This document shows positions 34,955 to 43,798 of a stretch of DNA of 64,000 nt, piece after piece (within the stretch, counting starts at the first letter, position 1; each line of letters opens with the position of its first letter). Source of the stretch: Eggerthella timonensis. GTDB taxonomy: Bacteria; Actinomycetota; Coriobacteriia; Coriobacteriales; Eggerthellaceae. Where the stretch lies: assembly GCF_900184265.1 (NCBI RefSeq), contig NZ_FXXA01000002.1, positions 2,776,539 through 2,840,538 of the forward strand. The letters run 5' to 3'. The translations under genes and the position numbers were made by a program. The notes below the pieces were generated by a model that ran no database searches, had not been told where the DNA came from, and saw only the letters and a program-made list of their open reading frames with translations.

Positions 34955-36094
34955 CTAGTATTCCTTCAGCACCGACTTCGCGATGAGCGAGCGCTGCACC
35001 TGGCTCGTGCCCTCCACGATGGTGAACGACTTCGCGTCGCGGTAGTAGCGCTCCACCGGGTAGTCCTTGCACAGGCCGTAGCCGCCGAAGATCTGCACGG
35101 CGGTCTCGGCAGCCTTCACCGCGGCCTCCGAGCAGTACACCTTCGCCACCGACGCCGTCTTCATCATCGTCTGGATGTCGCCCCCGAACGCCGTGGCCGC
35201 CTGGTCGAGCAGCAAACGCGACGCCTCGAGGGCTATCTCCATGTCGGCCAGCATGAAGCGGATGGCCTGCAGATCGGCGATGTGCTTGCCGAACTGGATG
35301 CGCTCCTTCGCATAGGCGGCCGCCGCCCCGAGCGACGCCGCCGTCACGCCGGTGGCCAGCGCCGCCACGGCCAGCCGGCCACGGTTGAGCGTATGGTGCG
35401 CGATGGCGAACCCGTCGCCCACCGCGCCCACCACGGACTCGGGACCCACGTGCATGTTCTCGAAGAACAGCTGCGAGGTCACCGAGCCGCGAAGCCCCAT
35501 CTTGTCCTCCTTGCGGCCGATCACGAGGCCGGGCGTGTCGCGGTGCACGACGAAGCAGGAGGGCTTCGACTGCCCGTCCTCCACCACGCGCGCGAACACG
35601 GTGAACCAGTCGCCGACCGCGCCGTTCGTGATGAATATCTTGCTGCCGTTCACGGTGTAGCCCTCGCCGTCGGGAAGCGCCGTGGTGGCGATGGCCGAGA
35701 TGTCGGAGCCGGCGTTCGGCTCGGTCAGCGCGAAGCAGATCTTCGCCTCGCCTGCCGCCAGCGCGGGCAAGATGGCGCGCTTCTGCTCGTCGCTCCCCGA
35801 GAACACGAGGGCGTCGGAGCCGATGGCCGATATGAGGATCATGAGCGCCACGGCCGGCGATTCGCGCGCGATGCGCTCGATCACCTGCACCCAGCAGTGC
35901 ATGCTCACCTCCACGCCGCCGTGCTCCTCGCCGTAGGCAAGCGCGAACAGCCCTTGCTCCACGAACAGCTCGTAGACGTCGTGCGGGAACTCGTCCTCCT
36001 CGTCGATCTCGGCCGCGCGCTGCGCCACCACGTCGACGCACAGATCGTCCACCATCGAAAGGATCATGCGCTCTTCTTGCGTCAGTTCGTACAT
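34955..36094 (-). CDS. Acyl-CoA dehydrogenase D (EtfBA/EMO operon)
   Basis: This 379-residue dehydrogenase is the most classical of the six. LTEPNAGSDISAIATTA binds FAD/substrate, RIQFGKHIADLQ is the dimer/FAD motif, and YGLCKDYPVERYYRDAK precedes the catalytic-base motif VEGTSQVQR with Glu361. The ATG follows GGGGAAGGGG. As first gene of the etfB-etfA-EMO operon it probably catalyses oxidation of a saturated acyl-CoA linked to menaquinone, or the reverse reduction as anaerobic respiration. Confidence 0.93.
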   Translation of the reverse strand: MYELTQEERMILSMVDDLCVDVVAQRAAEIDEEDEFPHDVYELFVEQGLFALAYGEEHGGVEVSMHCWVQVIERIARESPAVALMILISAIGSDALVFSGSDEQKRAILPALAAGEAKICFALTEPNAGSDISAIATTALPDGEGYTVNGSKIFITNGAVGDWFTVFARVVEDGQSKPSCFVVHRDTPGLVIGRKEDKMGLRGSVTSQLFFENMHVGPESVVGAVGDGFAIAHHTLNRGRLAVAALATGVTAASLGAAAAYAKERIQFGKHIADLQAIRFMLADMEIALEASRLLLDQAATAFGGDIQTMMKTASVAKVYCSEAAVKAAETAVQIFGGYGLCKDYPVERYYRDAKSFTIVEGTSQVQRSLIAKSVLKEY

Positions 36095-36420
36095 GGAACC
36101 CCTTCCCCGCGAAACGTGCCGCCGCGCCAGCGAATCCGACGGCAATTCATTTCCTTTTCCTATTGATTCCCCTTTAAATAATAGGCTGCGTCTATGGTTT
36201 GCCTACGGTCAAAACAGGGGCCCTGAGCATACTGACTGGTCAATCGAACATATTTGTTGGCCTTCGTTCCACCCATTCTTGCGAAATCAACGGAACCGAG
36301 CGCCTTGACATGGGCCCGAAGACAAAAACCGCACAGTCGAGCCAAACTAGCCGGTCAATCACTGCAAGCGGTGCACTATGATCTATAGAGGAAGAATCAT
36401 GCACGAAAAGGAGCATCGCC
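36095..36420. other. Divergent intergenic region (acyl-CoA dehydrogenase D / B12-activation protein)
   Basis: AT-richer DNA with the octamer GGTCAATC repeated directly at 36236 and 36351, each preceded by an ACT or AGCC step. It must contain both promoters. I see no gene. Confidence 0.4.
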
Positions 36421-37203
36421 ATGACCGGAGCCGTACGGCAGATCATCGAAGTCCCCTGCACCGTCGACGCGCTCGAGCGCTCCGAGGTGCTTGCGCAGCT
36501 GGCTCCCGAGGCGGCGCGCGCCCTCGGCGTGGGCGCGGCCGACGAGGGCGCGCTCGAAGCCGACGCCGCCGCGCGCATCGATGCCGCCATCGCGGCGTGC
36601 CTGGCGGCCTACGATCCGCGCGGCGTGTACAAGCTGTTCAACCCCGCCATCTGCACGCTGCCGCCCGAATACTCCGAGCCGGCCATCAAGCTCGTGGGCA
36701 CCATGATGATGTTCCACGGCCAAAGCGTGTACGAGCGCTTGCGCCGCGCGGCGCACTGCGCGCTCATGGCGGTGACCATCGGCGCCGACAACCCCGAAGC
36801 GCTGCCCGCCGACGCCGACGAGCTCGACCGAGCCCTGGCCGACGCCTGTGCGCGGGCGCTCGTGGAAAGCGCGGCCGACCGCGTGAACGCCGCCATCGTG
36901 GCCGCCGCCATGGACGACGGCCTCTACACCGACGACCGCCTGAGCCCCGGCATGGGCGACTTCCCGCTCGACACGCGCTCCCAGTTCGTGTTCTACACCC
37001 AGTCGGAGAAGCGCCTGGGGCTCAAGCTGGGCAAGGACGGCGTCTTCGAGCCACGCTACAGCACGGTGGGCGTCGTCGGCCTCTACGACCCCTCCCACAA
37101 GAACCGCAAGCGCGCCTGCGGCCGCTGCAAGTACCGCTCGTACTGCTCCATCCGCGCCATCGGCATGACCTGCCACGGCGCCAAGGGAACCTTCGCCAAG
37201 TAA
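36421..37203 (+). CDS. Vitamin B12-dependent methionine synthase activation-domain protein, Cys-rich tail
   Basis: This 260-residue protein resembles the AdoMet-binding reactivation domain of MetH. The signature is RLSPGMGDFPLDTRSQ, which binds AdoMet in that family. The helical N-terminal half includes a YKLFNPAICTLPPEY segment. A C-terminal tail with clustered Cys (CGRCKYRSYCS, then TCHG) is an addition that could bind an FeS cluster. Stand-alone proteins of this kind accompany corrinoid methyltransferases and may reactivate oxidised cobalamin. No methyltransferase or corrinoid protein is in view, so the partner is unknown. AAAAGGAG precedes the ATG. Confidence 0.85.
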   Translation: MTGAVRQIIEVPCTVDALERSEVLAQLAPEAARALGVGAADEGALEADAAARIDAAIAACLAAYDPRGVYKLFNPAICTLPPEYSEPAIKLVGTMMMFHGQSVYERLRRAAHCALMAVTIGADNPEALPADADELDRALADACARALVESAADRVNAAIVAAAMDDGLYTDDRLSPGMGDFPLDTRSQFVFYTQSEKRLGLKLGKDGVFEPRYSTVGVVGLYDPSHKNRKRACGRCKYRSYCSIRAIGMTCHGAKGTFAK

Positions 37204-37228
37204 GGCGGCCCCTCCCCCCTCTCTCGGA

Positions 37229-37244
37229 TGTTTCACGTGAAACA
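37229..37244. promoter_or_regulatory. parS: parS site 1 (ParB/Spo0J binding)
   Basis: A perfect TGTTTCACGTGAAACA, the known bacterial parS consensus, with extra symmetric flanks (GGA...TCC). It lies in the gap after the B12-activation protein gene. Confidence 0.93.
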
Positions 37245-37351
37245 TCCGTTCGCCCATCGCATCGACCGTGCGCCTCGGATCCTGCCGGAACGCGGCGATG
37301 CGCAACGTCCGCGAGCGCTTCGCCGCGCCGCCCGACCCTCCCAGAGCCGGA

Positions 37352-37367
37352 TGTTTCACGTGAAACA
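37352..37367. promoter_or_regulatory. parS: parS site 2
   Basis: A second perfect TGTTTCACGTGAAACA, 123 bases from site 1, with the same GGA/TCC flanks. Open frames starting MFHVKH here are by-products of the palindrome. Confidence 0.93.
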
Positions 37368-37458
37368 TCCGTTCGTTTCATCCTGAGGGAGCGGGACTTC
37401 CCTTCCCGGCGCCCGTGCGCCTTTCGGGCGACGGCGCGTTCGGCCTTTCGCGCAACGG

Positions 37459-37488
37459 CAAACGCCCCGGCCGAAGCCGGGGCGTTTC
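37459..37488 (-). terminator. Terminator of acyl-CoA dehydrogenase E
   Basis: AAACGCCCCGGC pairs with GCCGGGGCGTTT. It is almost the same hairpin as the one after acyl-CoA dehydrogenase A at 11.1 kb. Confidence 0.75.
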
Positions 37489-37527
37489 GCGCGGAGCCGG
37501 CGATAAGCCCCGCATGCTGAAGCGTCT

Positions 37528-38712
37528 TTAGATCGTGTACAGGTAATCGGGATCCTCGGCGACCTTGGCGTACTCCTTGAGGATGCCGCGGCCGGAGATG
37601 TGCACCATGATCTCCACCGTGCCGCCGCCGATCTGGAAGCCGCGGCAGTCGAGCATGAGGCGCGACACGCGGGTCTCGTCGGTGAAGCCGAGGCCGCCCA
37701 TGAGCTGCAGCGCGCGCGAGCAGCAGTCGGTGAGCGCCGGGGCGCCGTAGCGCTTGAGCATGGCGGCGTCGTTGTTCACCGGGATGCCGTTGTCCATCTT
37801 CCAGCAGGTGCGGTACAGGAAGTTGCGGGTGTTCGAGAGCTCGATCTGCATCTCGACGATGTGCTCCTGCACGAGCTGGTAGGTCTTGATGCCCTTGCCG
37901 AACTGCATGCGCTCGTTGGTCCAGGCGCACGCGTCCTCCATGGCGGCCTGCGCCTCGCCGAGCAGCTCGGCCAGAAGCACGCAGCGCTCCCACTCGAAGT
38001 TCTTCATGAGCTGGTAGAAGCCCTTGCCCTGGATGCCCAGAAGGTCGGTCTCGTCGATGACCACGTCGTCGAAGTGGATCATCGCGAAGGGCATGATCTG
38101 CATGCCGATCTTGTTGAGCGGCTCGATGGTGACGCCCTTGGCATTGGCCGGCACGAGGTACATGGACATGTTCTTGTTCTCGCGGGACGGATCCTCGTCC
38201 TTGCACACCACGATGAAGCCGTCGACGTGCTCGCCCTGGGTCACCCAGGTCTTCACGCCGTTGATGTGCACCTTGCCGTCGCCCGTGCGGGTGGCCAGGC
38301 ATTCCATGCCCTGGTTGTCGGAGCCCGCCTCAGGCTCGGAGATGGCCAGGCAGTACGGCGGGTAGCCGTTCTCCACGTAGTAGTCCATCGCGTACTTGAT
38401 CTGCTCCGGCGTGCCGAACTCGCACACGTCGAACATGATGAGCAGGTTGGGAGCCATGGGGATGTTGCCGCCGGCATGGTTGAGCTCTTCGATGATCATG
38501 GCCATCGTCTGATGGTCGACGGGCTTTCCACCGTACTCCTCGGGCAGGCCGTACATGCCCCAACCCGAATCCACCCACGCCTTCGCCACTTCGGGAGCGA
38601 TGCCGCGGTTCTTGTAGCCGGCCGCGATAACCTCTTCCGTCAGGTTCTCCTTGGCCCACTCGCGGATGCCCTTCTTGATGCGGAGCTGTTCCTCGGTGTA
38701 TGCGAAATCCAT
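37528..38712 (-). CDS. CaiA-like acyl-CoA dehydrogenase E (reductase-type active site)
   Basis: This 394-residue flavoprotein (MDFAYTEEQLRIKKGI start, AAGGAGG before the ATG) resembles acyl-CoA dehydrogenase B and CaiA. FAD motifs are ISEPEAGSDNQGMEC and RMQFGKGI. The catalytic-base position reads GGGTVEIMVH with Gly363 in place of Glu. It may thus act as an enoyl-CoA reductase or use a different base. It is 115 bases downstream of the Old Yellow Enzyme gene on the same strand with a GC-rich hairpin between, so the two may share a transcript. Confidence 0.9.
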   Translation of the reverse strand: MDFAYTEEQLRIKKGIREWAKENLTEEVIAAGYKNRGIAPEVAKAWVDSGWGMYGLPEEYGGKPVDHQTMAMIIEELNHAGGNIPMAPNLLIMFDVCEFGTPEQIKYAMDYYVENGYPPYCLAISEPEAGSDNQGMECLATRTGDGKVHINGVKTWVTQGEHVDGFIVVCKDEDPSRENKNMSMYLVPANAKGVTIEPLNKIGMQIMPFAMIHFDDVVIDETDLLGIQGKGFYQLMKNFEWERCVLLAELLGEAQAAMEDACAWTNERMQFGKGIKTYQLVQEHIVEMQIELSNTRNFLYRTCWKMDNGIPVNNDAAMLKRYGAPALTDCCSRALQLMGGLGFTDETRVSRLMLDCRGFQIGGGTVEIMVHISGRGILKEYAKVAEDPDYLYTI

Positions 38713-38774
38713 GCTTCCTCCTTAACCGTTTTCCCTATATTCAAAACACCTGCGTGTTTGAATCGAAGTCCTGC

Positions 38775-38812
38775 AGCGCCCGCCCCCTCATGCAGCAGAC
38801 GAGGCGGGCGCT
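38775..38812 (-). terminator. Hairpin after the Old Yellow Enzyme gene
   Basis: AGCGCCCGCC pairs with GGCGGGCGCT over an 18-base loop. There is no T-run on the minus strand. It may be a weak terminator or processing site. Confidence 0.45.
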
Positions 38813-38827
38813 TGGTGCCTGCGATGC

Positions 38828-40903
38828 CTAGAAGGCCATAGCCTCCTTGTAGCCGGCGTTCACGGCCTCGAGCGTGCGGTACACCTTGCCCGCGGGCGTG
38901 GTGGCGTCGCCGATGAGCTTGGCGTCCGGGAAGATCTTGACCACTTCGTCGTAGAGCTTCGTGTTGGCCTCGACGCCCAGCGACAGCAGCACGGTGTCGC
39001 ACTCGAGCAGCTGCTCCTCGCCCGTCTCCACGTTCTGAACCTTCGCGCCCTTCTTCGTGACCTCGACGAGCTTCGTCAGCGGCATGAGCTTCACGCCCTT
39101 CTGCTTCACGAGGTTGATGGTGGGGTTCTTGTCGATGATGCCGATGCCGTTGCCCATCTTCTTGGCCTCGTCGATGACCGTGATCTCGCGGCCGTCGCTC
39201 ATGGATTCGGCGACCTCGAGGCCGGCGAACCCGCCGCCCACGACCACGACGCGCTTGCCCACGATGGCGGTGGGGCCGCTCGCCATGTTGAGGCCCATGC
39301 GCATGAAGCCCACGGTGCCGCCCTGCGCCTTGATGGCCGCAACGGCCGCCTTCCAGATGAGGCCCTTGCCCTCGGGCACGATGCCCGCGACCATGTCCTT
39401 GATGTCCTGCGAGCTGACGACGTTCTTGCCGTCGATGCCCGGCACGTCCACGCCGATGACCTCGCCGCCGGGCGCGACCACGACCTCGTCGGGGTCGAGC
39501 GCCTTGATGGTGTCGGCCGTCACCTTCGTGTTCAGCTTGAGCTCGATGTTGGGATGCAGCTTCATCTCCTCGTTCCAGTACGTCACGAGGGGCTCGATCT
39601 TGTCGTTCAGCACCTGCGCCATGTTCAGCAGGCCGCCCACGCGGTCGGACTTGTCGAGCACGGTCACCTTGTGTCCGCGCACGGCCGCAACGCGCGCCGT
39701 CTCGAGGCCGCCGGGGCCGGCGCCCACCACGACGATGTGCTTCTTCTCGTCGGCGGGCTGGTCCTCGGGATGCCCGATGGCGATGTTGTCGATGTTGCCG
39801 TTGACCGAGCACCAGATGGGCTGGCCGAGGAACGTGTGGTCGAGGCAGCGGCTGCACACGATGCAGGGACGCACCTGCTCGGGATGGCCGGCGGCAACCT
39901 TGCCCGCCGTCTCCGGGTCGGCGATGAACTGGCGCGCCATGCCCACGGCGTCGCCGTAGCCCTGCGTGACCACCTTGTCGCACACGTCGAGCGAGTTGAT
40001 GCGGGTGCCGGGGAACACGGGCTTGTCCGTGACGGTCTTCACCTGCTTGGCGAGGTCGATGAACTCGCCTTCCGGCACGATCTGGTTGGCCACGGGGCGC
40101 GGGGCCTCATGGAAGCCCGCCTGCACGCTCCACGCGTCCACGCCGTGCTTCTCGATGATCGGGATGAGCTCGAGGGTGTCCTCGATGCGGTTGCCGTTCG
40201 GCATGAGGTCGTCGGCCGAGATGCGCACGAGCACCGGGGTGTCGGGGCACACGCGATGCACTTCGTCGAGGATCTCGGTCAGCAGGCGCGCACGGTTCTC
40301 CGGGCTGCCGCCGTACTCGTCGGTGCGGTGGTTGGAGTACTTGGACAAAAAGCGCATGACCATGTAGCCGATGCCCGCGTGGATCTCGATGATGTCGAAG
40401 CCGGCCTCCACGGCGCGGCGCGCGGCCTCGCCGTACTGCTTCACCACGATGGCGATCTCGTCGGTGGTGTACTCGCACTCGGGCATGCCCACGAACGGGC
40501 CGCTCGGCACGTCCTTGGACGGGGCGTAGCTCTTCAGCTCGTCGTCGCCCGACGCGCGCCACTCGTAGCACAGCTGCAGCTGGACGGCCGTCTTGGCGCC
40601 GTGCTTGTGGCACGCCTCGTTGATGCGCGCAAGGCCGGGCACGAACGCGTCGTCCCAGATGCCGGCGGCACCCGTGGTGGTGTGGTACTTCGGCGTCGCG
40701 TTGAAGCAGTCGCTGACGTAGGCGCTGCCCAGCTCCAACAGGCCCGTGCCGCCCTTGGCGCGCTCCTCGTAGAAGTCGACGATGGCGTCGGTGATGTAGT
40801 AGTTGTCGACCATCTCGGTGGTCATGGGCAGCATGACGAACCGGTTCCGGATCTCCACCCCGCCGATGCTGAACGGTTCCAGCAGCTTCTGATACTTTGC
40901 CAC
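38828..40903 (-). CDS. Old Yellow Enzyme-family NADH:flavin oxidoreductase / 2,4-dienoyl-CoA reductase-like
   Basis: The 691-residue enzyme has three parts. An N-terminal FMN TIM barrel (residues 1 to about 370) includes EIHAGIGYMVMRFLSKYSNHRTDEYGG. A [4Fe-4S] motif CIVCSRCLDHTF...C joins it to C-terminal FAD and NAD(P)H domains (VVVGAGPGGLETARVAA, VVVGGGFAGLEVAESM). Relatives reduce activated C=C bonds: dienoyl-CoA, 2-enoates, and bile-acid or steroid enones (BaiCD/BaiH). The start is GTG behind AAAGGGG. A TetR gene diverges from it. The substrate is unknown; the surrounding CoA genes favour an unsaturated acyl-CoA or acid. Confidence 0.92.
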   Translation of the reverse strand: MAKYQKLLEPFSIGGVEIRNRFVMLPMTTEMVDNYYITDAIVDFYEERAKGGTGLLELGSAYVSDCFNATPKYHTTTGAAGIWDDAFVPGLARINEACHKHGAKTAVQLQLCYEWRASGDDELKSYAPSKDVPSGPFVGMPECEYTTDEIAIVVKQYGEAARRAVEAGFDIIEIHAGIGYMVMRFLSKYSNHRTDEYGGSPENRARLLTEILDEVHRVCPDTPVLVRISADDLMPNGNRIEDTLELIPIIEKHGVDAWSVQAGFHEAPRPVANQIVPEGEFIDLAKQVKTVTDKPVFPGTRINSLDVCDKVVTQGYGDAVGMARQFIADPETAGKVAAGHPEQVRPCIVCSRCLDHTFLGQPIWCSVNGNIDNIAIGHPEDQPADEKKHIVVVGAGPGGLETARVAAVRGHKVTVLDKSDRVGGLLNMAQVLNDKIEPLVTYWNEEMKLHPNIELKLNTKVTADTIKALDPDEVVVAPGGEVIGVDVPGIDGKNVVSSQDIKDMVAGIVPEGKGLIWKAAVAAIKAQGGTVGFMRMGLNMASGPTAIVGKRVVVVGGGFAGLEVAESMSDGREITVIDEAKKMGNGIGIIDKNPTINLVKQKGVKLMPLTKLVEVTKKGAKVQNVETGEEQLLECDTVLLSLGVEANTKLYDEVVKIFPDAKLIGDATTPAGKVYRTLEAVNAGYKEAMAF

Positions 40904-41109
40904 GATGCAAACCCCTTTCCGCTTTGAACAGTGCTAAGCGTCTCTCTGCGCGATTGGTGCGAGGTCGATCCGTGCGAACTATCCCTCTCGATGTGCGCGG
41001 CTTCCTCGTTGCCAACATTGTAGGCTCCCGAAAAGGACGATACGATGGACAGAATTTGCATATTGGTTAGTCATTGCCAAAAAAGTCTCCCAATATTGCC
41101 ATAGATGAG

Positions 41110-41141
41110 CCTGTTTTTATGGGGAATATCCCCAAAACAGG
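41110..41141. promoter_or_regulatory. Operator candidate between Old Yellow Enzyme and TetR genes
   Basis: CCTGTTTT, a three-base bulge, GGGGA, a three-base centre ATA, then TCCCC and AAAACAGG form a long dyad. A second small palindrome GAACCGGTTC lies at 41154-41163. The position between divergent genes, one encoding TetR, suits an autoregulated operator. Confidence 0.5.
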
Positions 41142-41219
41142 GGCACTCGACCGGAACCGGTTCGGAGAATTACTGCACATATTTTCATCTTTGTCCTAGA
41201 AATGTCCGAAAACGCGACG

Positions 41220-41225
41220 TATAAT
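41220..41225 (+). promoter_or_regulatory. TATAAT -10 element of the TetR gene
   Basis: A perfect TATAAT 44 bases before the TetR start codon. No consensus -35 is seen at 16-18 bases. Confidence 0.5.
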
Positions 41226-41268
41226 AGCCCTGGCACTATCATCATTATCGAGAGCGAGGCCCGATCCT

Positions 41269-41922
41269 ATGAACGCGCTCAGCACGATGCTCCTCATCGC
41301 CGACACGTTCGTCGCGCTATGCGACGAGATGCCGCTCAAGAAGGTGTCCATCAGCGACATCATCGAGCGCACGGGGAAGAACCGCAAGACGTTCTACTAC
41401 CACTTCGAGAACAAGGACTGCCTCATCACGTGGATCTTCCGCTACGACCTCGGCCAGGAGCTCAAGCGCCGCTTCCCCGAAAGCGCGCTCGTGTACGAGA
41501 CCGGCACGAGCGACTCCTCGGCGCAGTTCCCGTTCTACATCCTGCAGAAATCCGGCGTGCGCTCCCTCGACCACGCCGAGTTCTTCGACTGCTTCGCCCA
41601 CGTCCTCGAGGCCAAGCGGCACTTCTACACCCAGGCGCTGGCCGACACGAACCCCTACTCGCTGCGCAACTACCTGTACCACCTGTACCTGCCCGCGCTG
41701 CGCAACGACATCGACCTCATCCTGGCGAACCGCTACCTGCCTCAGGAGAACATCCAGTTCCTGGCCGAGTTCTACACGTGCGCGTTCCTGTACTACTTCA
41801 TCCGCAAGTGCGATCAGCCGGGCGCTGAGCGCCTGACCGGCCAGGCCGGGCCCTTCGCGAACATCATCCACAGCTCGCTCGAGGCGCAGATCAAGGAAGC
41901 GCAGCTGCGCCGCAACCTGTAG
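41269..41922 (+). CDS. TetR/AcrR-family regulator
   Basis: The 217-residue protein has a TetR helix-turn-helix in its first 55 residues (KKVSISDIIERTGKNRKTFYYHFENKDCLI) and an all-helical ligand domain. It diverges from the Old Yellow Enzyme gene across 365 bases with dyad symmetry, so it probably represses that gene and itself until a ligand appears. The 3' end converges on the thioesterase gene. Confidence 0.9.
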   Translation: MNALSTMLLIADTFVALCDEMPLKKVSISDIIERTGKNRKTFYYHFENKDCLITWIFRYDLGQELKRRFPESALVYETGTSDSSAQFPFYILQKSGVRSLDHAEFFDCFAHVLEAKRHFYTQALADTNPYSLRNYLYHLYLPALRNDIDLILANRYLPQENIQFLAEFYTCAFLYYFIRKCDQPGAERLTGQAGPFANIIHSSLEAQIKEAQLRRNL

Positions 41923-41943
41923 AGCGGACCGCCGAGCGCGCGC

Positions 41944-42429
41944 TCAGGCGAGGAACTTCGGCGGCAGGGGCTCCGCGCCCAGCTCGCGCACGGCCGCGCT
42001 CATCGGCTGCAGGCGCGCCCCCACGAGCATCTTCGACGTCGCGTGCGCCAAGAGCGCGCCGCGCTCGTCGTGCGCCTCGGCTTCGCACAAGCACACGGTG
42101 CGCCCGCGCTTGATGACGCGCCCCGACGCCGTGACGGGGCCCATGCCGGTCGCCTTCAGGCAGGTCGTGGAAAGATCCATCGTGGTGAATCCCTCGTCCT
42201 CAGCGAGCGAGCCGTACAGCGCCCAGTACGCGGCGCAGTCGAGCAGCGAGGCGTACGCGCCGCCGTGGGCGCCGCCGAACGCGTTCATATGCTTGCGCTC
42301 GAACGCGCACGTCGCCCGGCACGACCCTTCGGCCAGCTCCACGAGCTCGATGCCGAGCAGCTCGAAGTACGGCGAGCGGTTGATCAGCTCCATCACCGCG
42401 TTCGCATGATCCGGATTCATGGTGCCCAT
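41944..42429 (-). CDS. Hotdog-fold thioesterase, PaaI-like
   Basis: This 161-residue acyl-CoA thioesterase has the family pattern NAFGGAHGGAYASLLDCAAYWAL, then TMDLSTTCLKA and ASGRVIKRGRTVCLCEAEA. It hydrolyses a CoA thioester to release free acid and CoA, either ending the pathway or rescuing trapped CoA. The ATG at 42429 follows GGAAGGA at an acceptable distance; a second ATG three codons later is also possible. It lies about 100 bases after the CaiB-type gene on the same strand, so the two are probably co-transcribed. Confidence 0.87.
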   Translation of the reverse strand: MGTMNPDHANAVMELINRSPYFELLGIELVELAEGSCRATCAFERKHMNAFGGAHGGAYASLLDCAAYWALYGSLAEDEGFTTMDLSTTCLKATGMGPVTASGRVIKRGRTVCLCEAEAHDERGALLAHATSKMLVGARLQPMSAAVRELGAEPLPPKFLA

Positions 42430-42533
42430 AGCGCGTGTCGTCCTTCCCTCGTCGTCGCCTTCTCCTTTCATGGTAGCGTCCCGCGCCGCGGCGCGACACG
42501 GGCAAACCGCGCGCTTCGGGACGTCGCCCCGCC

Positions 42534-43691
42534 TCACGACGCGCTGCGCACGGCGCCGCGCCGCTCGAGGCGCGCGACGTCGTCGGCGGAAAGCCCCGCC
42601 TCGGCCAGCACCGCAGCCGTGTGCTCGCCGTGGGCCGGGGCCTCGGCGAACGCGTCGATGGACGGCCGCATCCCCGCGATGTCGTGCGGCAGGTTCGTCT
42701 GCAGCACGCGCCCCGCGCGCGGGAAGTCGCGGTAGGCCATCATGTCCGGCTCGCGCTCGAGCAGCTGGGCGATGGCCTCGTCCTTGTCGATGACCGAGGC
42801 GATGCACAAGTCCTTGCCGACCAGCCATTCCTCCCACTCCTCGCGCGTGCGCGACGCCACGAGCTCGCGCATGCGCTCGTAGGCGCCGACCGGCTTGCTC
42901 GCCAGCTCTGGCACGCCCGCGGCCTCGCAGAACGACGTCCAGAACTTGTCCTCGATGAGGCCGAACGCCAGCTTGCCGCCGTCGCGCGTCTCGTAGATGT
43001 TGTAGAAGCAGCAGTCGGCCGGGTAGATGACCGTGCTCTCGTCGATGCCGCCCTGGAAGCACCAGCGCTCGTCGATGAGCGAGTTCCACCACACGAAGGA
43101 GTCGTACATCGACACGTCGATGAAGCGCCCCTCGCCCGTGATCTCGCGGTCGTAGAGCGCGGCGAGCACGCTCTGCGCCGCCACCATCGAGCTGGCGAGG
43201 TCGCACAGGTGCAGCGGCGCCTTCACGCCGCCGTTGAGCGAAAGGTAGCCGCTCTGCGCCTGCATGTTCAGGTCGTGCAGCGGCTGCTGGCTGCGCGGGT
43301 CGTCCTGGCCGTAGCCCGACAGCGAGCAGTACACGAGCCGCGGGTTCGCGGCGGCGAGCGCTTCGTAGTCGATGCCGAGCTTCTTCGTCACGCCCGGGCG
43401 GAAGCTCTCCACAACCACGTCGGCGCCTTCCGCCAGCTTGAGGAACGCCGCATGCGCCTCCTCGTCCTTGAGGTCGAGCGCGACGGAGCGCTTGTTGCGC
43501 CCGAGCGCCTCGATGTAGTAGCTCATGCCGCCGCGCTGGGGCCGCTCGTGACGGCAGAAGTCGCCGAGCCCGACGTCCTCCACCTTCACGACGTCGGCTC
43601 CCAAATCCGCCAGCACCTGCGTGGCGTACCCGCCGGGCAGGTATCTCGACAGGTCGAGCACGCGCAGGCGCGCAAACGATGGATTGCCCAT
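42534..43691 (-). CDS. CaiB/BaiF-type family III CoA-transferase (module 2)
   Basis: This 385-residue class III CoA-transferase or alpha-methylacyl-CoA racemase relative begins FARLRVLDLSRYLPGGYATQVLADLGADVVKVE. RNKRSVALDLKD and SLSGYGQDDPRSQQPLHDLNMQAQSGYLS cover the CoA site and the usual catalytic Asp region (HDLN). AAAGGAG precedes the ATG. It differs clearly from CaiB 1 (shorter, more racemase-like). It diverges from acyl-CoA dehydrogenase F over about 295 bases containing a 15-bp dyad. Confidence 0.9.
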   Translation of the reverse strand: MGNPSFARLRVLDLSRYLPGGYATQVLADLGADVVKVEDVGLGDFCRHERPQRGGMSYYIEALGRNKRSVALDLKDEEAHAAFLKLAEGADVVVESFRPGVTKKLGIDYEALAAANPRLVYCSLSGYGQDDPRSQQPLHDLNMQAQSGYLSLNGGVKAPLHLCDLASSMVAAQSVLAALYDREITGEGRFIDVSMYDSFVWWNSLIDERWCFQGGIDESTVIYPADCCFYNIYETRDGGKLAFGLIEDKFWTSFCEAAGVPELASKPVGAYERMRELVASRTREEWEEWLVGKDLCIASVIDKDEAIAQLLEREPDMMAYRDFPRAGRVLQTNLPHDIAGMRPSIDAFAEAPAHGEHTAAVLAEAGLSADDVARLERRGAVRSAS

Positions 43692-43783
43692 GGGTTCCGC
43701 TCCTTTCCCTCGGCGCGCCGCCGCGCGCCTCCTCGTCGCCCCCAACGATAGCCCAACCGACGGGCGCACGGGACGTCGCGGCG

Positions 43784-43798
43784 ATTGGCATTCCCAAT
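43784..43798. promoter_or_regulatory. LysR-type operator candidate (ATTGG-N5-CCAAT)
   Basis: A perfect interrupted dyad in the divergent CaiB 2 / acyl-CoA dehydrogenase F region. TCCAATTGGA, a related palindrome, lies at 43896-43905. CCATTG-N7-CAATGG occurs upstream of crotonase 2 at 49447-49465. Confidence 0.5.

Noticed and set aside
36397-37368. A 323-codon minus-strand frame starting MFHVKHP
   Set aside because: It is antisense to the B12-activation protein and begins in a parS palindrome, which always translates as MFHVKH.
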